Origin: Flavobacteriaceae bacterium EG-1
GTDB taxonomy: Bacteria; Bacteroidota; Bacteroidia; Flavobacteriales; Flavobacteriaceae
Reading direction: 5' to 3'
Length of the DNA stretch: 64,000 nucleotides
Assembly: GCF_009649685.1 (NCBI RefSeq)
Contig: NZ_WJPK01000001.1
Coordinates: forward strand, 996,760 to 1,060,759
Shown: in pieces, positions 45,117 through 53,594 of the stretch
Position numbering within the stretch: position 1 is the stretch's first letter
How the letters are laid out: each line of letters opens with the position of its first letter
Translations under genes and position numbers: made by a program
Notes under the pieces: model-generated
What the model saw: only the letters and a program-made list of their open reading frames with translations
What the model was told of the DNA's origin: nothing
Database searches by the model: none

Positions 45117-46745
45117 TCATACAGATACAGCGTACATTTTATCACGCTGTACTTTTATTGTCTTGTCAGACATATAAGAATCAAACGTTAAATATCTGTC
45201 AATGTTGCCTTTAGGTGTCAATTCTATTATTCTATCGGCAACGGTTTGAGCAAATTCATGGTCATGTGTAGTAAAAAGAACGGTACCTTTAAAATTCTTT
45301 AAAGAATTATTAAAGGCGGTAATACTTTCAAGATCTAAGTGATTAGTGGGCTCATCAAGCATTAAAACATTAGCTCTAAGCATCATCATACGACTTAACA
45401 TACAACGAACTTTTTCACCTCCAGACAAAACTGAACATTTTTTTAAGGCTTCTTCCCCACTAAATAGCATTTTACCTAAAAATCCACGAATAAATACCTC
45501 TTCACGTTCTTCTTCAGTTTTAGCCCATTCTCTTAGCCAATCAACCAAACTATCATCAGATTTAAAATAACTTGAATTATCTGCAGGTAAATACGATTGA
45601 TTGGTGGTAACTCCCCATTGAAACTTACCTTTATCTGCTTTTCTTTTATCGTTTATTATTTCATAAAAAGCGGTAGTTGCTCTTGCATCTCTAGATATAA
45701 TTGCAACCTTATCGCCTTTCGATAGGTTAATATTTACCTTATCAAATAATAAGTCGCCATCTTCTGATGTTGCTGAAAGTCCTTCGATATTCAATATTTG
45801 ATCACCTGCTTCTCTTTCGCGTTCAAAAATAATTGCAGGATATCTTCTACTAGAAGGTTTAATATCCTCAACATTTAGTTTATCCAACATTTTTTTTCGT
45901 GAAGTAGCTTGTTTACTTTTTGCAACATTCGCACTAAAACGGGATATAAATTCTTGTAATTCCTTTGCTTTTTCTTCAGCCTTTTTATTTTGTTGAGCCC
46001 TTTGTCGCGATGCCAACTGGCTACTTTCATACCAAAACGTGTAATTTCCAGAATAGAGGTTCATTTTACCGAAATCTATATCCGCTATATGGGTACAAAC
46101 TGTATCTAAAAAGTGTCTATCGTGTGATACAACAATAACAGTATTTTCATAATCAGCTAAAAAGTTCTCGAGCCAATTTATTGTTTCATAATCAAGATCA
46201 TTGGTTGGCTCATCCATTATTAATACATCCGGACTGCCAAATAAAGCTTGAGCTAAAAGCACACGAACCTTCAATTTTGGATCTATATCTGCCATTGCCG
46301 TATGGTGCAATTCTTCTGAAATTCCCAAATTAGATAATAGCGCAGCAGCAGCACTTTCCGCATTCCACCCATCCATTTCTTCAAATCGAACCTGAAGTTC
46401 CCCTATTTTATCTGCATTCTCATCAGAGTAATCTGCATATAATGCATCAATTTCAGTTTTAATTGCAAATAAGGGTTTATTGCCCATTACAACAGCATCT
46501 AAAGCACCTGTATCATCGTAGGCATTATGGTTTTGTTCTAATATTGACATTCTTTTTCCAGGCTCTAAATTTACACGGCCAGAAGTAGGATCAATTTCCC
46601 CAGAAAGAATTTTTAAAAAAGTAGATTTACCAGCACCATTTGCACCAATAATTCCATAACAATTACCTTGTGTAAAGGACACATTTACCTCATCAAAAAG
46701 TACTCTTTTTCCAAATTGTACTGATAAATTTGATACCGACAGCAT
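45117..46745 (-). CDS. ABC-F family ATP-binding protein, YbiT-like, with degenerate motifs
   Basis: 542 residues, two nucleotide-binding domains without membrane segments. NBD1 has Walker A GANGAGKST (34-42) and Walker B VLIMDEPTNDLD, but its signature is DPKLKVRVLLAQALFG instead of LSGGxK, as in YbiT. NBD2 has the reverse: the Walker A position reads ISRDARATTAFYEI with no GxxGxGKS/T, while the signature LSGGEKVRCML and Walker B VLMLDEPTNHLD are intact. Only one composite site (NBD1 Walker A/B with the NBD2 signature) can therefore work. ABC-F proteins act on the ribosome; the role of this subgroup is not established. Promoter box 25 bases upstream; a lipoprotein gene follows. Confidence 0.9.
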   Translation of the reverse strand: MLSVSNLSVQFGKRVLFDEVNVSFTQGNCYGIIGANGAGKSTFLKILSGEIDPTSGRVNLEPGKRMSILEQNHNAYDDTGALDAVVMGNKPLFAIKTEIDALYADYSDENADKIGELQVRFEEMDGWNAESAAAALLSNLGISEELHHTAMADIDPKLKVRVLLAQALFGSPDVLIMDEPTNDLDYETINWLENFLADYENTVIVVSHDRHFLDTVCTHIADIDFGKMNLYSGNYTFWYESSQLASRQRAQQNKKAEEKAKELQEFISRFSANVAKSKQATSRKKMLDKLNVEDIKPSSRRYPAIIFEREREAGDQILNIEGLSATSEDGDLLFDKVNINLSKGDKVAIISRDARATTAFYEIINDKRKADKGKFQWGVTTNQSYLPADNSSYFKSDDSLVDWLREWAKTEEEREEVFIRGFLGKMLFSGEEALKKCSVLSGGEKVRCMLSRMMMLRANVLMLDEPTNHLDLESITAFNNSLKNFKGTVLFTTHDHEFAQTVADRIIELTPKGNIDRYLTFDSYMSDKTIKVQRDKMYAVSV

Positions 46746-46769
46746 AGTTTTCTAATTTAAAAATTGGCG

Positions 46770-46777
46770 CAAAAATA
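46770..46777 (-). promoter_or_regulatory. -7 element of the ABC-F gene
   Basis: TATTTTTG on the minus strand, an exact match, 24 bases upstream of the ATG at 46745. No -33 TTG at the right distance. Confidence 0.5.
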
Positions 46778-46908
46778 CATAATATTATCGCTTGAGCTTC
46801 GATTTTATCAGCAAAAATGCAGTAAAATAGTTTTGGAACAAATCAATATATTAACTAATTACTTCCATTTTTAACTACCATTTAACAGGCTCGCCTATAC
46901 CGGTTTAG

Positions 46909-46916
46909 TATTTTTG
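46909..46916 (+). promoter_or_regulatory. -7 element of the thioredoxin-fold lipoprotein gene
   Basis: TATTTTTG, exact TAnnTTTG match, 26 bases upstream of the ATG at 46943. No well-spaced TTG. Confidence 0.5.
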
Positions 46917-46942
46917 AGTGTTATAGGTGTAGCAATTTTTAT

Positions 46943-48367
46943 ATGAATAAAAAATTACTTTATCTTTTAGTTATAGTTTTAGCCAGTTGTGGAAAAGGCA
47001 AAAACAGTTCTTCCAATGTGTATTTCACGGGAGAAATTGTTAACCCTACCGCCAGTCATGTTGTACTTTATAAAGGTGATAACATTATTGATTCTGCCCA
47101 ATTGGATGAACACAATAGATTTATATTTCGATTTGACTCAATTACTGATGGTTTGTACCATTTTAATCATGCTCCAGAATTACAATATGTATATCTAAAA
47201 AAAGGAGATAGTCTTGCTGTTCGATTAAATACGGTCGCCTTTGATGAGTCATTAGTTTTTTCGGGTGATGGAGAAGAGATAAATAACTTTCTACTGGAGT
47301 TGTTTTTAGCAAACGAAGAAGAACGATCTGGAATAAATTCGACATTTAAATTACAGCCAGAAGAGTTTATCAAAAATTTAGACTCTTTAGCAAATCAGAA
47401 ATTAGAAATTCTTAATACACTTACGGAAGAAGGTAATTTTTCTGACCGGGAGGTTAAAATCGCTAAAGCGAGTATTAAGTACGGTTACGATTCCTATAAG
47501 GAGAAATATCCTTTTGTACATCGAAAATATACTTCAGACAAAAAAATTCAAAAAGTACCTGAAAATTTTTACGATTACCGAAAAAATATAGATTTCAATG
47601 ACAGTGATCTAACTTATCTTAGACCATACTATAATTTTATGAACAATCATTTTGGCAATGTCACCTACATGAATTGCAAAACCGATTGTGAATTACAACA
47701 AAATTTAGTTAGAAATAGAATGCATTTCAATAGTCATAAACTTTATTTAATTGATAGCATTGTTATTGATAAAGAACTAAAAGACAATCTATTACGCAAA
47801 GTTGCTTTTGATTATTTATTAAAATCACATGATTCTGAAAAGAATAATGAAACTTTTATAGAAAAGTTTCATACGTTATCCAAAAATAGCAGACATCATA
47901 AAGAGGTTGACGAGCTATATGAGGGAATAAAAAATATTCAACCAACGAAATCTATTCCGGAAGTATATGTATACAACGGTGAAGGTGTAAAAATGTCATT
48001 GCTGGATATTTCAAAAAATAGAAAAACTCTATTCTATTTTTGGTCAGGAGAAGACAAAAGGCATTTAAAAGAGGTTAATAAAAGAGTTAAGTGGTTGGAG
48101 AAAAGAAAACCCGACTACCAATTAGTTGGAATTAATGTAAAAACAGAGGAATCTAACTGGAAAGGAATCGTACAGACCTCTAATTTAAAGCCTGAGATGC
48201 AATACCGTTCCGACAACTTCGAAGAACTTACAAAGGCACTTATAATATTTCCAATCAACAAATGTATAATTACTGAGAATGGTAAGATTATTAATGCATT
48301 TAGCAATATTTTTTCAAATACTATTGAGCAACAAATGAGCGGTTATACCCAGCTTGCCAAAAACTAA
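46943..48367 (+). CDS. Lipoprotein with thioredoxin-like domain lacking the CxxC site
   Basis: 474 residues. Signal peptide with lipobox VLASC (Cys at about residue 16). An N-terminal beta domain like DUF4369 (FTGEIVNPTASHVVLYKGDN, then YVYLKKGDSLAVRLNT) is followed by a helical middle region and a C-terminal thioredoxin-like domain of the TlpA group (about 335-470): SIPEVYVYNGEGVKMSLLD, KTLFYFWSGEDKRHLKEVN, YQLVGINVKTEESNW and a cis-Pro-like loop FPINKCIITENGKII. Where TlpA proteins have WCGPC, this one has SGEDK, so it cannot be an ordinary thiol oxidoreductase. It should face the periplasm. Monocistronic. Confidence 0.82.
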   Translation: MNKKLLYLLVIVLASCGKGKNSSSNVYFTGEIVNPTASHVVLYKGDNIIDSAQLDEHNRFIFRFDSITDGLYHFNHAPELQYVYLKKGDSLAVRLNTVAFDESLVFSGDGEEINNFLLELFLANEEERSGINSTFKLQPEEFIKNLDSLANQKLEILNTLTEEGNFSDREVKIAKASIKYGYDSYKEKYPFVHRKYTSDKKIQKVPENFYDYRKNIDFNDSDLTYLRPYYNFMNNHFGNVTYMNCKTDCELQQNLVRNRMHFNSHKLYLIDSIVIDKELKDNLLRKVAFDYLLKSHDSEKNNETFIEKFHTLSKNSRHHKEVDELYEGIKNIQPTKSIPEVYVYNGEGVKMSLLDISKNRKTLFYFWSGEDKRHLKEVNKRVKWLEKRKPDYQLVGINVKTEESNWKGIVQTSNLKPEMQYRSDNFEELTKALIIFPINKCIITENGKIINAFSNIFSNTIEQQMSGYTQLAKN

Positions 48368-48394
48368 AAAAGCAGCATATTAATATACGCTGCT
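48366..48394 (-). terminator. Terminator after the transaldolase gene
   Basis: On the minus strand the stem AGCAGC / GCTGCT, extended by AT pairs with single-base bulges, is followed by a run of T (48366-48370 on the plus strand reads as A). It lies about 28 bases after the transaldolase stop and overlaps the end of the convergent lipoprotein gene. Confidence 0.6.
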
Positions 48395-48421
48395 CTCAAG
48401 TTTATTTGAATCTTATAATCT

Positions 48422-49075
48422 TTAGTTTCCTTTCTGATAATCTGCCAAAAATTTAGCAAGTCCACTATCTGTAAGCGGGTGTCTTAATAAACCTTCTATA
48501 GATGACAAAGGTCCTGTCATAACATCGGCTCCTAATTTAGCACAATCTATTACATGCATGGTATGTCTCACAGATGCTGCTAATATTTGAGTTTCAAAAC
48601 TATAATTGTCATATATATGACGAATTTCAGCAATTAGGTTTAATCCATCCGTAGAAATATCATCTAAACGACCTATAAATGGAGAAACATAAGTTGCGCC
48701 AGCTTTAGCTGCCAAAAGCGCTTGACCTGGTGAGAAAACCAATGTACAATTCGTTCTAATACCTTTATCAGAGAAATACTTTAAAGCTTTAACACCGTCT
48801 TTAATCATAGGTATTTTTACAACAATTTGATCATGCAATTCGGCCAAAGCTTCGCCTTCTTTAATCATCTCATCAAAATCGGTAGAAATTACTTCAGCAG
48901 AAACATCACCTTCAACTATATTACAGATATCCACATAATGTTTTAAAATATTGTTTTTTCCTGTAATTCCTTCCTTTGCCATTAAAGATGGATTGGTAGT
49001 AACTCCATCAAGAACACCTAATTCTTGCGCTTCACGAATCTGACCTAAATTGGCTGTATCTATAAAAAATTTCAT
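48422..49075 (-). CDS. fsa: Fructose-6-phosphate aldolase / TalC-type transaldolase
   Basis: 217 residues, the small single-domain transaldolase group: [33 protein letters not shown], the Schiff-base Lys87 in [38 protein letters not shown] and [11 protein letters not shown]. The size and these motifs fit both Fsa (aldol cleavage of fructose 6-phosphate) and TalC (transaldolase), which cannot be separated with certainty by eye; Bacteroidota members are usually counted as transaldolase in the pentose phosphate pathway. It is preceded on the same strand by an SDR gene 58 bases away. Confidence 0.92.
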   Translation of the reverse strand: MKFFIDTANLGQIREAQELGVLDGVTTNPSLMAKEGITGKNNILKHYVDICNIVEGDVSAEVISTDFDEMIKEGEALAELHDQIVVKIPMIKDGVKALKYFSDKGIRTNCTLVFSPGQALLAAKAGATYVSPFIGRLDDISTDGLNLIAEIRHIYDNYSFETQILAASVRHTMHVIDCAKLGADVMTGPLSSIEGLLRHPLTDSGLAKFLADYQKGN

Positions 49076-49128
49076 TTATCTCGTTTTTAAGTTTAAGTTA
49101 TTCCTTTAACACAAAGGAAATTGCCATA

Positions 49129-49136
49129 CAAAACTA
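49129..49136 (-). promoter_or_regulatory. -7 element upstream of the transaldolase gene
   Basis: TAGTTTTG on the minus strand, exact TAnnTTTG match, overlapping the stop codon of the SDR gene. It would give a leader of about 45 bases before the ATG at 49075 and independent expression of the transaldolase. Confidence 0.4.
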
Positions 49137-49940
49137 CAATTTATAATGGTTCATCAATAATTTCTCATACAGTTTGTCCGACAGTATTTTTTTAAGAATT
49201 AACGAAAATTTTTGCAAAAAGGCCCCTACTTTATAATGTACCTTAGGCTTTTTCGTATTTAAAATCTTCAAAACTGTTTTTGCTACTAAAATAGGATCTT
49301 GACCATCAGCAACATGTTCGTTCATCATTTCGAGACTTTCGGCATATTTCTTATATGCAGAATTCTTATCAATAGGTGCATGATAACGACCACTGGCTAT
49401 GTTTGTTACAAAATCACCAGGAGCAAGACTGCAAACTTTAATATTAAACTCTTTAGTTTCCATCCGAATTGCTTCTGTAAGAATACTTAAGGCACCTTTT
49501 GATGCAGAATATATCCCACGAAAAGGTAATCCCATATAACCTGCAATAGAAGTAATATTTATGATGAAACCCTCACCCTGTTTTCGCATATGTGGCAATA
49601 CTTCTTTTATAACATGCAATGGTCCATTAAAATTGGTTTCAAAAGCACTTAAAATTTCGGAGTGTGGTGTTTCTTCAATTGGTCCGGTAATACCTACACC
49701 TGCATTATTGATTACAACATCTAATTTACCTTCTTTAGCGATTATTTCATTAACGGTATGTTTAATAGTTTCAATATTTCTAACATCCATTTCTAAAAGA
49801 TCAAATGCACTAAAGTTTGAATAATTTGCAACGTTTCTTGTTGTTCCATAAACTTTGTAACCATTAGATGCTAACAATAAGCATATAGATTTACCGATAC
49901 CTGAAGAACCGCCTGTAACAAGAACTACTTTTTGTGACAT
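49134..49940 (-). CDS. Short-chain dehydrogenase/reductase (SDR)
   Basis: 268 residues, classical SDR: TGGSSGIGKS (8-17), DVVINNAGVGITGPIEE, catalytic Ser in IINITSIAGYMG, and Tyr/Lys in YSASKGALSI. The GVGITGPIEE loop and C-terminal basic-hydrophobic end (AFLQKFSLILKKILSDKLYE) place it with retinol-dehydrogenase-like or 17-beta-like SDRs of unknown substrate. It is only a distant match to the SDR at 14025. Followed by the transaldolase gene, from which it may be read through. Confidence 0.88.
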   Translation of the reverse strand: MSQKVVLVTGGSSGIGKSICLLLASNGYKVYGTTRNVANYSNFSAFDLLEMDVRNIETIKHTVNEIIAKEGKLDVVINNAGVGITGPIEETPHSEILSAFETNFNGPLHVIKEVLPHMRKQGEGFIINITSIAGYMGLPFRGIYSASKGALSILTEAIRMETKEFNIKVCSLAPGDFVTNIASGRYHAPIDKNSAYKKYAESLEMMNEHVADGQDPILVAKTVLKILNTKKPKVHYKVGAFLQKFSLILKKILSDKLYEKLLMNHYKL

Positions 49941-50007
49941 AAGGCTTACAAATTAATAATTTTTAATATTCTAACACTAACAGCTTTTTGGAATAAAATT
50001 AGGGCAT

Positions 50008-50110
50008 AAAAAAACGGCAAGCTACCTACATCGCACCGCTACAACCATATACCCTTGCTGCGTTCCCACCCTGGGGGATTCTACAGGAGCTGGTCGTGTA
50101 GGACTTGCCG
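50008..50110 (-). ncRNA. ffs: Signal recognition particle RNA (small bacterial, 4.5S type)
   Basis: The minus-strand transcript starts CGGCAAGTCCTACACGACCA and ends GGTAGCTTGCCG at 50015, so the ends pair (CGGCAAG with CTTGCCG) to close a hairpin of about 96 bases. The tip carries the Ffh-binding loop in the form usual in Bacteroidota, with GGTGGGAACGCAGCAAGGGT (minus strand, about 50068-50049; conserved GGAA and CAGC parts). A run of seven T follows the closing stem, giving termination at about 50008. A perfect promoter ends six bases upstream of the 5' end. It forms the RNA core of the SRP that targets membrane proteins with Ffh. Confidence 0.93.
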
Positions 50111-50115
50111 AACTG

Positions 50116-50146
50116 CAAATATACAACGAACTAAACGCAATATCAA
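50116..50146 (-). promoter_or_regulatory. Promoter of the SRP RNA gene
   Basis: Minus strand: TTG (50144-50146), 20 bases, TATATTTG (50116-50123). Both elements match exactly and the predicted start coincides with the 5' end of the SRP RNA, which makes this the best-anchored promoter in the window. Confidence 0.8.
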
Positions 50147-50374
50147 AAGGAGAAATGCATTAATTATTACCTAAACAACTAAATAAATGATATACTGATA
50201 TTTACTTATAAATCTACTAAGGAAGAACAGAGTTCAATTTGTTAAAAAACAATTACCAAATCAATTCCCAAACATTTGTTGCAGCTACTAAATAGCTTTT
50301 AGGTCGGCAATCAGTGTTTTACGACTCCCCTATTTCTCCTCTTTCCATAATCAACGATTAATAAATTACGAGTT
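50147..50374. other. Intergenic stretch without recognised features
   Basis: About 230 bases between the SRP RNA promoter and the promoter of the next gene. No open frame with a start, tRNA-like fold or terminator is convincing. It is less AT-rich near 50280-50345 than the rest. Confidence 0.5.
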
Positions 50375-50405
50375 TTGAACCTTTAATTAGAATCGTTTAA
50401 CTTTA
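50375..50405 (+). promoter_or_regulatory. Promoter of the glutaminyl cyclase-thioesterase unit
   Basis: TTG (50375-50377), 20 bases, TAACTTTA (50398-50405): one mismatch to consensus, 27 bases upstream of the ATG at 50433. Confidence 0.5.
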
Positions 50406-50432
50406 CCATTTATAATTCAATGACCATGTATT

Positions 50433-51479
50433 ATGCTTAAATTATTAGTTTCTTTATTTGCTTCTATACTTTTTATGGCCTGCGGAGACGGAGGTCCTAA
50501 AACCAATCTATTTAGTATTGATTTAGAAGGTGGAAAAAATATTTTCCAAAAAAATCAAACCGTTGGTATATCCATCAATAATAAAAAGGAAAAGGAAATA
50601 TCTAATATCGTTTATTCTGTTGATGGTGAAGAGTTACCGATTGCAGACAATAAAATTACATTTAGCACCTCATTATTAGGAAATAGAACCTTAAATGCCG
50701 CAATTACTTATGAAGATGGCACCGTAAATATTTCACAAGAAATTAAACTTTTAGCCGAAAATGCTCCAGAAGTTTATAGCTATGAAATTATAAATACTTA
50801 TCCGCATGATACAGGTGCGTATACGCAAGGCTTAGAATTTTATAATGACACATTATATGAAGGTACTGGTAAAAAGGGAAGGTCATTTTTAAGAAAATTT
50901 GACTACAAATCGGGCAAAGATTTTGCTCGTATAGATCTCGACAAATCTTTTTTTGGTGAAGGCATAACCATAATGAATGACAAAATTTATCAATTAACAT
51001 GGCAAGCCAAAACGGGGTTTATTTATGATTTAAATAAATTTGAACGAATTGATAGTTTCCAATATGGAGAAAGCACTCAAGGATGGGGGCTTTGTAATGA
51101 TGGTAAAAAATTATTCAAAAGCGATGGAACTGAAAAGATTTGGTTTTTGAATCCAAATACAATGGTTGAAGAGGGACATATAGAAATTGTTACTAACAAG
51201 TCTATTTTTAATAAAGCTAATGAACTAGAATATGTAGATGGTAAAATATATGCTAATGTTTATCAACGCCCAAGTGTAATGATTATAGATGCCGAAAGTG
51301 GTGCTATTGAAGGTGTAATTAATTTTAGTGGATTAGATAAAAAAGTTACTAAAGGAGAAAATTGGAATCCCACAGATAATGTATTAAATGGAATTGCCTA
51401 TCACCCTACCAGAAAAACTTTCTTTGTGACAGGAAAGGATTGGGACAAGCTATTTGAGGTAACTATCTCAAAGAAATAG
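50433..51479 (+). CDS. Glutaminyl-peptide cyclotransferase lipoprotein (bacterial/plant type)
   Basis: 348 residues. Signal peptide with lipobox FMACG (Cys at about residue 17), an extra N-terminal Ig-like beta domain (about 25-110), then the five-bladed propeller of the plant-type glutamine cyclotransferase: INTYPHDTGAYTQGLEF, LYEGTGKKGRSFLRKFD, FFGEGITIMNDKIYQLTW, STQGWGLCNDGKKLFKSDGT, KANELEYVDGKIYANVYQ and VLNGIAYHPTRKTFFVTGKDW. It turns N-terminal Gln into pyroglutamate on exported proteins. The enzyme is common in Flavobacteria, where many exported proteins begin with Gln after signal cleavage. One base before the thioesterase gene. Confidence 0.92.
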   Translation: MLKLLVSLFASILFMACGDGGPKTNLFSIDLEGGKNIFQKNQTVGISINNKKEKEISNIVYSVDGEELPIADNKITFSTSLLGNRTLNAAITYEDGTVNISQEIKLLAENAPEVYSYEIINTYPHDTGAYTQGLEFYNDTLYEGTGKKGRSFLRKFDYKSGKDFARIDLDKSFFGEGITIMNDKIYQLTWQAKTGFIYDLNKFERIDSFQYGESTQGWGLCNDGKKLFKSDGTEKIWFLNPNTMVEEGHIEIVTNKSIFNKANELEYVDGKIYANVYQRPSVMIIDAESGAIEGVINFSGLDKKVTKGENWNPTDNVLNGIAYHPTRKTFFVTGKDWDKLFEVTISKK

Positions 51480-51480
51480 C

Positions 51481-51882
51481 ATGCAATTCTACGAAAAAAC
51501 AATCATTGTAGGTGAAAAGGATTTAGATGAACTAGATCATGTTAACAATGTTAGATATGTGCAATGGATACAAGATATCTCTAAAGAACATTGGCGAGCT
51601 AGAGCAACTAAAGAAATTCTAGAATCAGTAGTTTGGGTGGTAATGAATCACAATATCTCTTATAAAAGTGCAGCCATCTTAAATGACACTATTTTAGTAA
51701 GAACGTATATTGAAAAAAGTAGAGGTGCTATTTCAATTCGAATTGTTGAGATGTACAACGCTAAAACAAAAACCCTTTTAGTTCGTTCAAGTACTGAGTG
51801 GTGTTTACTAAATGCAAAATCATTTAAACCCACAAGAATTTCTCAAGACATAAAAGAAATTTTTTTACATGAAACTCGATAA
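51481..51882 (+). CDS. Hotdog-fold acyl-CoA thioesterase (4HBT)
   Basis: 133 residues, one hotdog domain: the helix HVNNVRYVQWIQDISKEHW has the conserved Asp/Asn-Tyr pattern of 4-hydroxybenzoyl-CoA thioesterases (DELDHVNNVRY, Asp at about residue 19), followed by VVWVVMNHNISYKSAAILND and the closing STEWCLLNAKSFKP. It hydrolyses an unknown acyl-CoA or acyl-ACP in the cytoplasm. It follows the cyclotransferase stop after one base and is surely co-transcribed, though the two activities have no obvious link. Confidence 0.88.
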   Translation: MQFYEKTIIVGEKDLDELDHVNNVRYVQWIQDISKEHWRARATKEILESVVWVVMNHNISYKSAAILNDTILVRTYIEKSRGAISIRIVEMYNAKTKTLLVRSSTEWCLLNAKSFKPTRISQDIKEIFLHETR

Positions 51883-51908
51883 AAACTATAGCGAATAAGC
51901 ACTAACAA

Positions 51909-53450
51909 ATGCGACTATTCCTCTACTCCATACTTACTTTTATTTTAATCACTTCCGGTATGGCATGTCGCAAGAATTTTGAATATGCACCTAGTGCCGG
52001 AAATCTAGAGTTTTCTAAAGACACTGTTTTTCTCGATACCATTTTTAGCAATATTGGTAGTAGCACATATAGTTTGAAAGTATATAACCCTACCCGAGAT
52101 GATATTGAAATTCCTTCAATTAGACTGCAAAATGGAATTCAAAGTGGTTACCGTCTCAACGTAGATGGGGTATCAGGTAAAGCATTTAAAAACATTCCAA
52201 TTCTAGCGCAAGACAGCATGTTCATTTTTATTGAAACTACTTTAGACATCTCAGCAAGGTCTGTAAACGAAATTTTATATACAGATAAATTACTTTTTGA
52301 TGTCGATGTAGATGAACAATCCGTTGAATTGGTTACCCTAGTAAAAGATGCTATTTTTTTATATCCTAGTAAAGATTCAGCAGGAACAATAGAAACCATT
52401 AACATTGGCAATAATTCTGATGGAAATAATATTAGCGTAAATGGGTTTACATTAAAAGATAATCAATTGCATTTTACGAATGAAAAACCATATGTTATTT
52501 ATGGGTATGCTGCTGTTCCTGATGAAAAAACGCTAATTATAGATGGCGGCACGCGCGTTCATTTTCATAAAGATTCAGGAATATATATTAATGGTGGAGC
52601 AAAATTAGAAATAAACGGTAGCCTCAGTACCGATAAAAAAATATTAGAAAATGAAGTCATTTTTGAAGGAGATCGTTTAGAGCCACAATTCCAAACAATT
52701 CCCGGACAATGGGGTGCTTTATTAATTAATAATAGCAGTACAAATAATACCATAAATTATTTAACGATTAAAAACGCTACGGTTGGAATAAAAATATTTG
52801 GAGAAGACATACTTAATCAAACATTGATTGATACAAAGAACTTAAAAATTAAAAATTCCCAAATTTATAATAGTGCCAATATAAATCTTTGGGCACAATC
52901 TGCCAGAATTGATGGCGAAAATTTAATACTAGGATCGGCCGGAAGTCAATCGCTTTATTGCAATATTGGTGGAGACTACTTCTTTACGCATTGTACAATT
53001 GCAAACTACTGGTCTAATGATTTCAGATTAAAACCAGCATTACAAATTGATAATTTTTTAAATGATAAAAGTTATGATTTGATTAATGCAAAATTCACGA
53101 ATTGTATTATTTACGGAACACAATCAAAAGAAATTTCAGCATTAACAAATGGTACCAATACTTTTAATTTTTCCTTTACGAATTGTTTAATTCGATATGC
53201 AGAAAATTCAATTTCTTCAGAAGGTATTGTTTTCGATTTAGATGATGAGAATCATTTTAAAAATAATACTTTTAATCAACCGCCAGAATTTTTTGATTCT
53301 TTTGGTGGAGATTTTCGAATTAACGAATTATCTTCAGCAAAAGGTAATGCCAATTTTGAAAGTGCCCAAGAGGTACCTTTAGATATCTTAGGAGTGAATA
53401 GAATTAATAATCCAGATATAGGTGCATTCCAGTCTACCCTACAAGAATAA
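51909..53450 (+). CDS. Lipoprotein with right-handed beta-helix
   Basis: 513 residues. Signal peptide with lipobox GMACR (Cys at about residue 20), an Ig-like N-terminal half (about 25-160, with LEFSKDTVFLDTIFSNIGSS) and a parallel beta-helix (about 175-470) rich in Asn ladders: NISVNGFTLKDNQLHFTNEK, LIIDGGTRVHFHKDSGIYI, GQWGALLINNSSTNNTINY and NATVGIKIFGED. The end, VNRINNPDIGAFQSTLQE, is the usual closing of such proteins (DIGAFQ). It probably sits on the cell surface or in the periplasm; beta-helix domains bind or cut polysaccharides, but no catalytic residues are evident. 26 bases after the thioesterase. Confidence 0.82.
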   Translation: MRLFLYSILTFILITSGMACRKNFEYAPSAGNLEFSKDTVFLDTIFSNIGSSTYSLKVYNPTRDDIEIPSIRLQNGIQSGYRLNVDGVSGKAFKNIPILAQDSMFIFIETTLDISARSVNEILYTDKLLFDVDVDEQSVELVTLVKDAIFLYPSKDSAGTIETINIGNNSDGNNISVNGFTLKDNQLHFTNEKPYVIYGYAAVPDEKTLIIDGGTRVHFHKDSGIYINGGAKLEINGSLSTDKKILENEVIFEGDRLEPQFQTIPGQWGALLINNSSTNNTINYLTIKNATVGIKIFGEDILNQTLIDTKNLKIKNSQIYNSANINLWAQSARIDGENLILGSAGSQSLYCNIGGDYFFTHCTIANYWSNDFRLKPALQIDNFLNDKSYDLINAKFTNCIIYGTQSKEISALTNGTNTFNFSFTNCLIRYAENSISSEGIVFDLDDENHFKNNTFNQPPEFFDSFGGDFRINELSSAKGNANFESAQEVPLDILGVNRINNPDIGAFQSTLQE

Positions 53451-53466
53451 TTAGAAAATTATATTT

Positions 53467-53488
53467 TTTGAAAGAATTTTCTTTCAAA
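53467..53488. repeat. 22-base palindrome between the beta-helix gene and the LytTR gene
   Basis: TTTGAAAGAA-TT-TTCTTTCAAA, a perfect 10-base inverted repeat with a 2-base centre, 17 bases after the beta-helix lipoprotein stop and about 106 bases before the LytTR start. It lacks G+C-rich stem pairs and a following T run, so it is a weak terminator candidate; an operator is the alternative. Confidence 0.5.
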
Positions 53489-53594
53489 TATGTTCATTTT
53501 CAGTAAATTGCACACTTAAACCCTAAAATTTATACGGGAAATCTACAATCAACATGTTAGTTCTATTACTAATTTGCATGTAGATAAAAGGTAC

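Noticed and set aside
50150-50374. A tRNA or second small RNA next to the SRP RNA
   Set aside because: No cloverleaf with TPsiC-type GTTCRANYC arm and no stable hairpin with T run was seen.
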